A stretch of 64,000 nt of DNA from Dactylonectria macrodidyma (taxonomy: Eukaryota; Ascomycota; Sordariomycetes; Hypocreales; Nectriaceae): positions 1,054,001 through 1,118,000 of the forward strand of contig JAGMUV010000006.1 in assembly GCA_020744425.1 (NCBI GenBank), read 5' to 3'. The notes under the pieces are model-generated. The model did not search any database. It was not told where the DNA came from and saw only the letters and a program-made list of their open reading frames with translations. The position numbers and the translations under genes were made by a program. Shown in pieces: positions 22,610 to 34,974 of the stretch (positions are counted from its first letter, which is position 1; the number at the start of each line of letters is the position of its first letter).

Positions 22610-23844
22610 GATGCCGGTATTGATGGCTACCTAGGTAGGTAGAGTGACTATTGTTTGTCGAGGAGTAGCCCACTAATATTCAGACCTGAGGGAGTCGAGC
22701 TAGGGGAGAGCGCTGTGAGTTTCTCAGCGAGATATGGTCATATCTCGAAATTCTCGATGAGAATGGATTCAAAGGGAAAGTCTCAGAATCGAGAGACGAG
22801 GCGGATCGCGTTGAAGGTAGGCAGGTAGGTAATTGACGGTTGCCCGTAGATGAGGGATGATAACGGACGACGGGGCAAGCCGAACAGATAGGAACGGAAG
22901 GAGCGTTGCGACGAGGCGCAGGCCTAACCAGAAGAGAGAGCTTCTGCGTTTTGACCGTTGCAGACGGAAGGCAAGAAGCAGCAGCAGGTGGTGAGTACAG
23001 ATGGAGGAGTGAGCAAGCAGTGCTCAACTCTCGGTCAGGACAGTAAATCGCTGAGGGTGATCAATGCATGGCAGGGTGAGACTATGGGGAGGTGATGATG
23101 ATAAATTGCGGGGGAGCCAAGATTCAAGTACACGAAGTCTTGGTAAGAGGCAGGTCGGTATGGGAGCAGCCACAATTACCACCTTGTATCCAAGGCGGGG
23201 ACCGGCACAAGGGAATAATACTGGCCAAGGGCGGAGGAAGAGGAGGTGACGACGAGGGGTGGTATGGTTCGAGCAACGACCCAAACAGGACAAGAGACAG
23301 CAGCAAGGTACAGCAGCAGGGTGTACGGATATGTACTGCAGAATGCAGTCCGATTTGACGCTGGGGGATGAGTATTAGGGCAAGGCGGCGAGGAGGGCCT
23401 GGGCGCTTGGGTGGCTTCTAAGTCGAGCAGGGGCCAGGCCTAATAAGCGGGCGGGCGGGCGGGCATCTGAGTGCAAGACTGGGGAGATGCCACTGAAGGT
23501 GGACTCGTGGAGGGGAGAATGGGTGACGAGCTCGGCGCGCGATGGGACGAGACGAGATCAAGGCGTTCCAACGTGGGTGGTTTCGATGATGCTCCAGGGA
23601 TCTCTTGGTGCAGGCTTGGTGCAGGTGCAGGCCAGGATGGCGGCGCTGTGGAGTAGGTATGATGGGCCGGGAGAGTGCCAGGGGAGGCAGAAACTAGACC
23701 TAGACGAGAGATGGACGGCCAAGGCGGGTGGAAGGAAGAATGAGGGAAAAGGAATGGCGAAAATAAACCAGAGGCCAAGAGGACAGGGCAGAGCGAAGAG
23801 GGATATCTATTCGTACTTATTCATCTTGCGCCATCCATCGGGGC
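22610..23844. other. Receptor upstream region
   Basis: 1.2 kb between the receptor start and the tentative small gene, both on the minus strand. The plus strand is rich in G and A, that is, the receptor leader is pyrimidine-rich. A GCGG/GGGC tandem run lies at 23448-23464. No coding evidence. Confidence 0.5.
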
Positions 23845-24208
23845 TCAGTAACAACGGATACCGGCAGGACCAACGCCCATGGGAGCATTCTGTCCGTAGG
23901 GATCTTCATTGCACCGAGGGGGAGATCCTGGATCAGCAGCAATAGAGCAGGCTTGGGCCTGGTTCCTGGTCTTAGCCTGCTGACAGAGGGCACACATGGC
24001 AGAGGGCACAGACAGAGTAAGAGTAGAGAGGGTACGCACAGCAAGACGGGGATCTGTGCTGAGCCGTCAGTGAGGTGAGATGAGGACATGGGCCACAGAC
24101 TATGCCCGCTATGTGTCATGGGGGAGGGGATGATCAGGGCGGTCCCCATTAAGCAGCATACCCGGGGGCTTCGAAGAACAGGGATAAAAGACTCGATAGG
24201 CTAATCAT
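23845..24208 (-). CDS. Tentative small Cys-containing protein, function unknown
   Basis: Not a recognised family. The minus strand reads MISLSSLLSLFFEAPG (24208-24162), then a GTATGC...CTGAC...CTCAG intron, then an exon from 24058 to the TAA-less frame end at 23845 (stop TGA). Read straight through this gives 86 aa with a CALCQQAK motif and the tail NEDPYGQNAPMGVGPAGIRC. A second possible intron, 24039-23980 (GTGCGT...GTCAG), would shorten it to 66 aa and remove two Cys. The first exon is hydrophobic and could act as a short signal or anchor. The frame is kept in both models and the C-terminal 45 residues look like conserved protein, not random translation (Cys, Asn, Asp, Pro-Tyr-Gly). The small size and low complexity nearby keep confidence modest. 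Confidence 0.4.
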
Positions 24209-27200
24209 GACTTATGGAAAGGGTTGCAGGCAGACGGTTGGCAGGTATTAGCAACAGAGTTAGTCGATAGGTAGCGAAAGAGGTGGACCCCGCTATAGCC
24301 CAGCGAGGAGCTCTTGGCTAAAGGTAGGCTGTCCGAGACATGGGAGACATTGTGTTATGCGTGTGTCGTGTGTGTGTTGTGCGGGAAGAAGACGAGTGAG
24401 AGCGAGGACATTGTTGGTCGTCACTACGACGTTGTCCTGTGCGCTGTAAGTGTGGGAGTGTGGGCGTGTGGGGTTTGTCGACCCTCAGCACCAGTCCCAA
24501 CATCTTCATTACCAGAAACAGCCCTAGCCCAGCTCCCCGGACTGGGGGAACCTGGTCTGTAGAGCTAGGGCTTGTCCGGGGGACTGTCAAGGGTCGTAGA
24601 GCCATCTCACTTCTGGCACCTCCGACGCTGCCCCCTGTCCAGTAAACGAGTCTTTTGCGCCGCCCTCTCTCGTTGTTTCATCGACCGGCTTTCCAAGCTT
24701 ATGTTCGGACCTTCGATCCTCATTATCCGGCCGTAAAAAGCACAAAAAAAAGGGGGCGGGAAGATCATTGCTCTACTTCGTAGGGCTATTCTCTCTGATT
24801 TTTGGCCCGTCCACCACATGTCCGCTAGGCTACACATCGGGAATCGGATCGTCGACAGCCAGCCACGATATGGCGCTCGGCCTGTGCTACGACTCATTGC
24901 CTCAGAGGGATGCGTGCATAAATTAACCATCATCATCGGATATCCCGACCGAACGGGGGGCTTAAGTGCAATACTGTATCTCGCTGCCTCGGCTCGAGTG
25001 CAGGGCCGAGACAAAGACCAAGTGGCTTGCCCGCTTGGCAAGTCACGACGCGTGTGAACAAAGCAGAGTCAAGTCTCAGGCGCCGCCGTTGGAGGACGAA
25101 TACATTGTATTCAGTTTCATGGCAGGCGTTGGATATTTACTTTTTTCTCAGTCTTCTGGAACAAGCTCCCGACTTTCCATCTCGATTGCCTTCATTGACA
25201 GGTAATTTTCCCAGTGCAGTCTCCATTCTGGGGATGATATGATGCGCAATAGAGTATCATGCAGACCTACCGCCCGTCTCCCCAATAGCAGTTCAACTCT
25301 TGCATCCATCCAGCTCGCGCATCCAGCGCTCGCATCTAGCTCTGATTCTTGCTCCAGCGCCCTCGCCACTGCGCTCGCTCAGCCAAAGTATCGAGACCCT
25401 GCAGTGTCTCCTCCTCCGCCTTCGCCTGGGTTTGGCATTAGGCTTGGCTGTGGGCTAGAATGGCCTTGGCAACCTGGGGAGCAGCCATCACGGTGGGTTT
25501 GGTGGAGTTGATTCAGAGCTGTTGACCCGCTGTGTCTGGCACTGAAAAAGGGCGGCAGATGATGAAGGTCTGGGGTAAAGAAGTCTGTCTCTAACGGGAA
25601 GCGGGGAATCAACAGCACTTCGTAGGGCCTAAGCCACCAACGGCCTCGCTAACTAATGCCCGTTGGCGGTGATAAATTCGAGTGTGAAGCGACCCGCTTC
25701 AGTGCGACCGTCGAAGGAGTCATTCTACGTAGTAATCTACTGAAAATGTTCCACCATGTACTTTCAATGCCAGCAGGATGGATTGGCGGTTTATAGAGCG
25801 CCTCGAACTCCTGCAATACGCGCGTATGCCGGGAGAACCACTCCTTCTTTGCCCTTATCTACCTGTCCCAGAAGCAAGGATTAAGGACGCACCAACGATG
25901 AGTTGGCTGCCATCCACAGCGGCATAGCCCTATCGAGCTCTAGAATTTGCTCGTCGCAGCTGAGCTGAGATGGATGCCCACAATACATAGACCCAACAGC
26001 GCGCACCAAGAGGAAACATGACGCCGGACATGCTACGTAGTTTGGGACACTTAAAGAATCACAACCATTACATCAGACAATTAGACAGGAGGTTTGGAGT
26101 GGATACGCTTCACGCCTCAAGTTCTGGTCTGGTCTTAGTGGTGATCTGCCAAGATTTGATGCTGACCAAACGAGTACACCTAGTTGTGACGGTCTGACTC
26201 GTGCAGAGTCCCGTATCTGCCAGTCCGCAAGAAGCCAGTACTTTAGTAGCATTATCGTACCGTGTCAACAAGTTCATTCTACTGAATTGATTTAGACCGG
26301 GTTTGGCAATTGTATTCATCGAACGCATTGAATCCATCGCTGCCCCGATGATTGTTATGCAGCGCTGTTGGTGCATGTCACCCTCCTGTGCTGTGCCACA
26401 CCTGCAAGCCAGTTCCTGATGAACATTTTGATTTTCCATCAATTAATCGTCCCCCTTCTCCCTCTCCCCTCGATTTAAATCCCCTCTGCTCGGGACCCAA
26501 AAGCCCGGGGTTATGGAGACGCCGAGAACATGGGCAAATCCATCCCCGTGATTCATTGTTCACCCGGCCTAAATCTTGCAATATGCCATCTCTCTTTGTT
26601 TCTGCTCAGCCCAATCAATGGTTGGAAATGGTACTATCATCAGCCAACACTTGTTGTCCGAGGCTTTACGCCTCACTGCCTCAGTATAATTTGCCACGTG
26701 CACCGCCGACAATCATTGCCACCTCAGGCAGGGAATGCTTCCTTGGAATCAGGGGTGACACGCGCGACATGGCTGTCAACTCGTGCCAGCTCCCATCGCC
26801 GCGCCATCTGCATTTCTCCAAATCAACCACCCTACCACGCTTCTTCGCCAACGCCACGGAGACAAAGAGGCTAGACCAGACTAACGCTCAAATCGAACCA
26901 AACCACATGCGGCCGCGGCTTGTAATTCCCGTCGCTCTGATGGGCGGGTTGTCAATAGGCCGCGCCCCGTGAATCTTATGCCATCGACCGCGGCAACGGC
27001 CTCTAGTCTCCAAGTTACTTTGCCACGTTTGACCCCCAGCGGCCTCTAGGCTTCGCAAGGAAAGCCTGGAAACATCGATGAGAAACAATCATCATGCCAC
27101 TGTTGACGCGCAGCCACGGCGCAGTCACCCCGTCCTCACCTCGTCGCCCCAGTCTGGAAAGCTGCGCCTGGCTGGCATCCCTGGGAACGTTGGTAATTCT

Positions 27201-28754
27201 TGCGTCGCTACCCACAATACCCTCACTCTGGGGTTTCCCCGCAACGCAATTGGCACCATCTGGACCCTTCCCAGGTCCCCATGGCCATACATATGCTAAC
27301 CCAGATGCTAGATCTGTAGCCTGAGCATACAACTCTCCCTGCGGCATGAACCTCTCTTACGCGATGTGTTGCCGTCTTGGCCACTCAAGCTCTGCAAAGC
27401 AATGGTGCCCCTGAAGCCATATCATCAAACATCCCCCTACCAGCGCTTACGTCTCCGGCTTTGTCCAAACCTTCCCCGATGACTGCCGCCGTCGAAAGGA
27501 CTCGCTTTCGACGCTACGTTCTTGAAGTGGGCGTTACGTTCGGAGAACGTAGTAGTTGGGTTTCGTAACGTCGCCTGCGCGTCTAGACTCTCCACCCTAC
27601 ACCCGCCTTGCCTTCAACCGCTTAATCCATGCGAGACAACACGCCGGCAAACCCCCCAAATGCGGCTTTAATTCTTTAGGCTGACAACTCAAAGTCCTCG
27701 AGGCCCTGCTAGTGCCTCGGGCCCGATAATGCCTGGACTAGGCTGTGGACTAAGGATGTAGCGCTGGATGGAGGGAACGCCATCAACCCAGAGCATTGGA
27801 CAACTCACTGAATACCACATTGACGATAACAACTAGCCGTCTACTCGTGGGCCACGGCCTTGCTTGGCATACATACATTATTACATCGTGATACTGACTG
27901 TCGATATCCCTCGTTTGTTATCGAATCATCGACAGGGACTCTGCCTTGAAGCGAACGGTGGAGAACGCAGTCTCCCACGCCAACAACGCCAGGGACCTCA
28001 ACCCCCAACTGCCATGGGTCGCGCCCCGGACTCATCCTGGCCACCCCAGATTGACGAACAGCAGATGTGCATCGATAATCTTTGGCCTGCGTTATCGTCT
28101 CCATTTGCTCCCAGGGTCTCGTTCCGCCGAAATTCCACGTCCATTCTTTATCGCGTGACTTTACGGCATATACAGTGGTTGAATGCCTCATAGACAAGGG
28201 GTTTAACGCCCGTCATGCTTCGACATGGTGGCAACTAATAAGCTCGCACACTCATCCTTGATATGCCACGAGTTCCCATCTCCTGTTTGGTGGACCAGCA
28301 TTGTGGCTGCGACTCTGTCTTCCGGCAAACTAGCACGAGCCACCATCAAACGGACCCCATGCCAACCCACACTCTACATCGTATAAGCACAGACTCCGAT
28401 TATCCTCGCCTTCAATCTGTCCCCTGTCGTGATGAGGCACGGCGCGCTTGACGAGCTTGCCCGCTAGCTGACGCCCCCTTTTAGTGTCATCTCGGATCAA
28501 AGCCTGGAGGCCTTCCTTCGAATTCCCAATCCTCGCCCACCGCTCTAAAGTTCTCCAGGGCTATTCCCGGATCTGTGACTCTCTTCCCTGATAGGTAGCT
28601 GGCATCGGACTTAACTGTTGCAGTACTTTGCCAGCTCGGTCTCGGTCTTACCTCAAGGGGCTCCCAATGTCACCAGCCTCCCCGATACCGAAGGTTTGCT
28701 CGATTGACAGTCCACCATACAAAGCTCTGGCAAAGCATGAGCTGTGACAAAAGT

Positions 28755-28786
28755 CTTCTTTTTTTCTTCTTTTTTTCTTCTTTTTT
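28755..28786. repeat. CTTCTTTTTTT purine/pyrimidine tandem tract
   Basis: Three imperfect copies of an 11-nt unit with pure pyrimidines on the plus strand (AAAAAAAGAAG on minus). Such tracts can arise by slippage or from a retroposed A-rich tail. It abuts the stop codon of the orphan fragment. Confidence 0.7.
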
Positions 28787-28939
28787 CTAGAAAGCGATGG
28801 TCTTGAAGCCATCCCAATTTCTCCCGTACTCCTCATTGTAATGCTGCTTCGGCGTGAAAGCCGCGATGAGGCCCGGTTTGAACTCAAACGGGACCATTAC
28901 GACCTCACGACTGTGATTCGGCCTTGCGGGAACCGCCCC
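28787..28939 (-). pseudogene. Orphan C-terminal exon-like fragment
   Basis: A plausible acceptor (GCGTACAG) at 28940 is followed by 50 codons and a TAG. The peptide contains NHSREVVMVPFEFKPGL and ends with YGRNWDGFKTIAF, which looks like conserved protein rather than random translation. I could not find the preceding exons on the minus strand, nor name the family. It may be the last exon of an unrecognised gene or the relic of one. Directly after the stop the minus strand runs into A-rich repeats. Confidence 0.3.
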
Positions 28940-31900
28940 CTGTACGCTTCTAACTTTGTCCATCGCAACTGCAAGGCTTAGGCTTACGCGGATCCTTACG
29001 CAGCTACCTGTTCCTGTCCTTGCGGCGCAAGAAAGGAGTCCTACTAGCCGAACCAACATGCTAAAATGTTACGTACAAACACAATGGTTTTCCCTGGGGA
29101 CAGAATATTTTAGCGACTTTCCACCAATACCAAGCTGACATCAAAATGCTGATAGCCGTGACTGTTTTCCTTCAACTCAAGTTTCGTGCCCCCGGGAAGT
29201 TGTCTGGAGTCCGGTTGGATTGCCCGAAGGGCGTGGAACCTTGGTTACGGCATGGAGATTGCGACGAGGGGGCAATGACCAGTCGGGTGTGAAATAAGCT
29301 TAAACCTCTACTGTCTCTCAGGCTAAAGGGGAATCTCCAGGATTGACATGGCCGGCTATTTGAGACGGAGACGTACGTAGTTTAATGGCTCACCCCTTGC
29401 AGACGCGTGGCACAGCCCTTGAGTCTCATCTATCTTTCTTATGCAATTTGCATTAGACGTAGTATTTAAAAGCTATATGTAATGATGAATAGCCTTTTCT
29501 TCTTGTCAAATACATTTCCCAATGTGGCTTAGATAACTCATGATCGATTGATGCTTTCCACAGCGATAATGAAGTACTATTGGAGACATGCCAGATTCAA
29601 GTACATGACAGAATACCCAAGCCGTTCGGATTAGGATCTTCGCACCTATGGCAAGGCGAAAATGAAATGAATGAGCGCACCTTCTCTAAGATACCAACTC
29701 TTCTCGTTGCCACGCCAAAGGTCATCTGTAAGCCATCACCGTGTGATCCAGTCAATTCACGATGCCTGTTTGGCAATCCCCCCACGAAACTCTGAAATCC
29801 AGTGCCTTCATCGGAATTGCATACGAACTTGTCTTTAAGGAAATCGTGCGCGCTTGAGGTCGAGTGACCCGTTGACCGAGTGAAGATGTTGACCAGTTGC
29901 CGAAAGGGAAGCCAAGTGATCCGGGACTACGCGGTTGAGCACGGCGTGAAGACCCGAGTGTGATCTAAATTGACGGTAACTTATCCCAAAGGACATAGGA
30001 AAACGGCCCTGTATTTCTGAGATCTGTGCTTATTCCATCTTCTTGATTCACACAAGCAACTAGGCACCGCAGCCCAATAGTCACCAAATGCATGCGGAGG
30101 AAAGTTGAAGCCAGTTAAAATTATATTGCACTCAAAATAATATCAACTCATTTCTTTGTCAACTTGATAGTCACCAATGTGGATCAACCCTTGTCACTCG
30201 GCAACTGAACAGACTGGAAACTGGATGAGCCCCTACAAGAAAATATGCATTATTGGAGCGGTGGGCCACTAACCAGTAGCTGATGAACACAATTACTTGA
30301 GTGATAATCCTGTTATTCGATGAAGCAGAACCTGATGGGCGACTGTACACAAGGTCCCAAAAGTCGAACGCCGAAATGATGCTTCAGGGCATCTAAAACT
30401 ATGGCCTTTGCCATGATCTTGGGCAGCCAACAATGATATCACAACATCAAGATACTTCACCCAGCATTGATGAGACCCAGATGCAGGCGGAACTTGGTAG
30501 CTCAGTTGAAGTTGCGCGTCTCCGCTGCCTTGGCTATCTTGTTTGCCATCCTTTTGAATCAACCAGCAAGTGTACAAACCCATCACCCACTGGGCTGGTC
30601 GGTGTTGTCTGCATGATCAATTATTACCTCTCGATACTCCGAACCTCTATGGAGAGCACGACGACTACTAACAACGTCACTCCGATACATCGCCCTGAAT
30701 ATCATCCTTAGCTGCTGGATCCCACCAGGGAAGACGAGACCTATAGCAATAAGCCTCGACGGATTACTCTCTCCTCGGGGGAGATTCCTTTTAGGAGATT
30801 CATCTTCTATGAATCAAATAAGAACAACAGATTCTTCAGTATGCTCAAGGCCCTCGGTGAAATGCGAGATGGAGGTTTTGACAGATGCGGACTCGGACTT
30901 ACGCGCTACAGGGTAGGTGCTTGGGGATGCAATCAACGCTGGAACCGAGTGCAACCGTGGAGGCGATGATCTATGAACAACTCACGCGGAATCCATATTT
31001 TAAATGATAATCAGATGAGTGTCTTTATCCAGAACCCCTTGAATTGCGCTTTAGTTACCGGCGAAGGTCTGCTCGCTGACCTCTGCTTTGGATTTGACGT
31101 GAAAAGGAATTATCCCTCCTCTCAGCAGCTGCTCCTCCCTTTAGGGGGTTAAGTTTACGGTAAGTAAGAGGTTCTATCTGTTGGATATCCGGAAACCGTG
31201 ATCTGGAACTTTGGATGTTGATGAGGAGGAAGTTGCGGCTGCAACTAGAACATCGAGATCTACAACATCCCAGGTACCGACACCGGGGCTGACCATGGAA
31301 AGACCAGAAATGGCTCATGGGGATACTTCATTGGATAGCGGTGGGTGTAGCAGGGAGATCATGTTGCATGTATAGATAGAATGGACCGGTTGGTCGATTG
31401 CAAGCCGGACTTGGCGAGCTATTGGGAGACGAATGAGTGTCGTCGTGAAATACAGGCTACCAGAGCAATTCGGGTCGAAGAGGCCTGCTGTACTCGGTGG
31501 ACGGAGCAAATACTTTGAGTAGGGCGGGCATAAGTTTCTTGCTAGAAGTCTTAAAGTATCTTATTCAGACTGCAAGTGCTCCTTGACCCGCTTGTCTCCT
31601 GTCTGTTCTAGTTTTGGCGACTAATACGATGCCATGAGTTGAAACCTCCAACACGACGTAAATGTTTCTTATCGACACACCCCTCAAACGAACCCAGAGG
31701 TTCTCCTAGTAACCTCGGAGATCACCAGCTTGATTCCGCGTTACTTCAACAATGCAGTCAGCATGCAGCCTTGACTCCAAGCAGTCGGTGAGCGCAACTA
31801 GTGACTCAAGCTGCATCCTTGATCACCACGGGTCCACAGCAAGCAAGCACAACGTTAGAAAACACGGGGGTAGATTACGGGGTGAAGCTTATGACGAGTG

Positions 31901-34900
31901 CCATGGCAAAATATATTGGTCGCCTGGTCTGGCTTCGGTCGACGCCGAGAGCCACCTGGCGTTCCTTGAAACGGCGGAGATGACAAGAGCCAGATGTCCT
32001 ATTTGAGTCGAGGGGCTAGGCTGGAAGAGAGCCCGCTAGAATTTCCACATGCAAGGAGAGACCGGTCAAGCACTGGATCCGTGACCGCCGTTGGCCGTCT
32101 CGACGAGGACTAGGCGACGTGGTGACGACGGTATTGGCGACAACAGCCAGCCACGCAGATAAGGAGAATAGGTCTTGGTGTCGTCGTGCAACGACGATTC
32201 AGTGATGCTGCTTGTGGGCGGTTGGGCAGCAGTACTTCCTACCTGACTCTTGTACTCCCAGACTACCATGCGTGCATGGTGTAGCCTGTTTTTCTTCTCT
32301 TTTTTTTTGCTTTGTTTTGTTATTACTAGCACTTATATATTACTTTTTTTATAGTGTCTGTCCGTTCGTTAGGCATCCCGGCGCTCTGGCTTGCTGGGAT
32401 GATATGCCGTCGATCCCCCGCAGGCTTACTGTTGCTGATGCTACACCCCACTGTAGGTTGGGTGCTGTGCGTGGACAATGCACTGTCGCTGTCCATCTAC
32501 GCCAACCGGGACCCTTGCTGGAGCCCATAGACGGAGGACAGAGGACAGAGGATTATTATTCGTACTGGATTGTACGAATGCGCGTGGGGAGAGGCCCGAT
32601 GAGTAGGGCCGAGCAGCATGCGGACTGGTCCCTTGGGGGGAGGGGGTGGCTTTGGGATATTCCTACATCATTAGAGAGCAGGCTTGTTGCACCACCAATC
32701 TCCCCTCTAGATAGGTACAGTAGTAGGTGGCCTGCCGTCCTCCCCTCCGAATGGACTGCTTCGAGGGACCGCGTTCTTGCGGCTCAGCGTGGGCAGCTAG
32801 CGGAGCAGGGCCTACTTACCGCTTGTTTACCTCCCCCACCACCACCCATCTCCAGGCATTTGCGCGTGGTGGGTGATGGCGGCACCCGGAGCGACGGGCC
32901 TTGCGAGTTGACGTTTCTGGTGATCTGACCTGATGCCGTGCTATATGATATGAGCCAGGCAGCGTCGTTTGCAGACAACTACCCATTAGACGTGATATCA
33001 TATGACGTGAACCCACATGGACATATCTCGTCCGCGGTGACGACACCCTCCATCTCCATTGCTACCTACATACTATGCACAATACCACCCACGTCTCACA
33101 CCCTAGGCTTCTGCACCTTGGGGGACCAAGGGACTGACTGCCTTCATCTCGTGGACTCATTCAGTGCTTGTTGTGCGTATGCAAGTGTCATCGTGGCTGA
33201 TGGTGTAACCCTGCCGTCCATTCCTACGCCTGGCACTGTTCCTTAGGTCTGTGCCATAACATTTCGGGATGGGCTACTTGCAGCAAACTACTGCGCAGCA
33301 CCATCGTACTCTGTCCCCGATGGCCCCAATGCCTCGCACCTCTTGCCCACCTCACGCATCGTGGACCTTCTGGTTGTGGTGGTGGTACGTACTCCACGGC
33401 GGCCGACCCACCGCCAATTACACCTCGGAGTGCCCCTCCTTCCTTGGGCACCCGAGCGAGACCTGCCCCTCCCCCTCCCCTCCTCTACCCTTTTTAGCAG
33501 CATCGCCATCGTCATTGCCTCGCGCAAGCAGCTGCTTTTTTCCCACCTCCGAGTTTTGGAATTCACAAAACAATCCTCGCAGCCCGCAGCCTGAACATGC
33601 CCGTTGCCTCTTCGTCCTTTCTACGCGCACGCCCAGCGACGTCGCATTGGACATGAGAGCATGAGACCCCCTCTGTCTCCTTCTGCAGCGCGCCGTCTCA
33701 CGCCAGCGCCGCATCCCGGCAGCGAGCGATGCACAGCACGCGGGCTAGTTCATCAAGACACCCCGAATAGCTGCCGACTACCTATGGCTCTCCATCACGA
33801 CCATGGCCAGACCTCAAATAGCTCCAGCAGGGGCCACGGCCATATCACATGCAGCATCGCCGGGCTTTTGGCCCCTCCCCTCTTCCGCCATCCACCCTCC
33901 AGCCAGAGCCATGCAACCTCCCAGCCCAGGGCCTACCCCCCCGAAACAACCACATCCATCGGAGGCATGCAGCCCGACCCAGCACTAATGATGCAACACG
34001 CTCCCTGACCAACCGTTTCCTCTCACTCCGTTCGCCCAAGTCGGCGTTTGGCGCCATGATGGTCCACAGGTACCGGTACTTCCAAGCCACTTCTCTCCGT
34101 CCACTTGGTCCATGCGGTGGGTCTGGACGAGGCTCGTCCCGGGTCCCGTGGTCGCTCGGCGGTAAATGGTGCAAACATCCCCGACGGGAGCTAGCCTAGA
34201 TAGCTAGTTGAGTGGGCGAGTGTGTGGGGAACCCCATTGGGTTCGTGGATGCGTCGATCGGAACCAGCTTCAACGTTTCATTGCACTTACATACCCCTCG
34301 ACGCCTCCATCATGTCAAAAGTTCAAAAAGGGACAATTGCGCCATCGGGTACTCCCAAAAGTCAATCAAAATTCCTATAAAACACACTGTCAGGACGGCA
34401 CCGGCCTGCCTGCTGCCAATGGTACTATCCCGTCCTCTTTACTGTTCTCTTCTTTGATATGCGTCTGTCCAGTTACGGAACTCCAGATGTGCTCAACCAT
34501 CAACCAAATCGAATCCAGAGTACCTATACAGTAGAATACCCGCACCCTCGTCGAGCTTTTAAGCTAAAACACACTCAAGGCAAGGGTATCACAGTTTCCA
34601 GCCAGACTCCCATGTACAAGCCCGACACAACCGACCAAAAAGCAAAACAAACAAAGACGAGAAAAATGAGAAAAAAGTATTGCCCAAGTAACCAAACGTG
34701 TCCAGTCCGAGGTTCTGTTATACCAGGCTGTTTAACTGGTGTTGTCCCAATTTAGTTCCTTCGACTCCCGAGTCCCGCAATAAGTCGACCAGAATTTTGC
34801 ACCATCTTGTGAAACCAACAAGAAGAATCGAAACTGATATCGCAACCCGTTCAGGTAGGCGGATGAGCCGTATGATAGACAAAGGAAACAAAACAAAATA

Positions 34901-34974
34901 GGACAGGACAAGAAAAAAGGGGGGGATCCCACGAGAAGGTGAGGGACGAGAAGCCATGTAGGGGAAAGAGGAGT

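Larger units (their letters stand above)
24209..34974. other. Long gene-poor tract
   Basis: 10.8 kb in which I could support no complete gene. Many open frames of 60-240 codons exist on both strands, the longest being 238 codons on the plus strand at 32212-32928, but none shows a domain, consistent codon bias or a joinable exon set. One minus-strand segment at 28787-28939 resembles a real terminal exon and is listed separately. The DNA is not strongly AT-rich, so heavy RIP decay is not obvious by eye. Non-coding transcripts or fast-evolving small genes could be hidden here. Confidence 0.5.

Noticed and set aside
32212..32928. 238-codon plus-strand frame with a hydrophobic run near the start
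   Set aside because: The hydrophobic run comes from a T-rich tract; the remainder is Arg/Pro/Gly noise without a domain.
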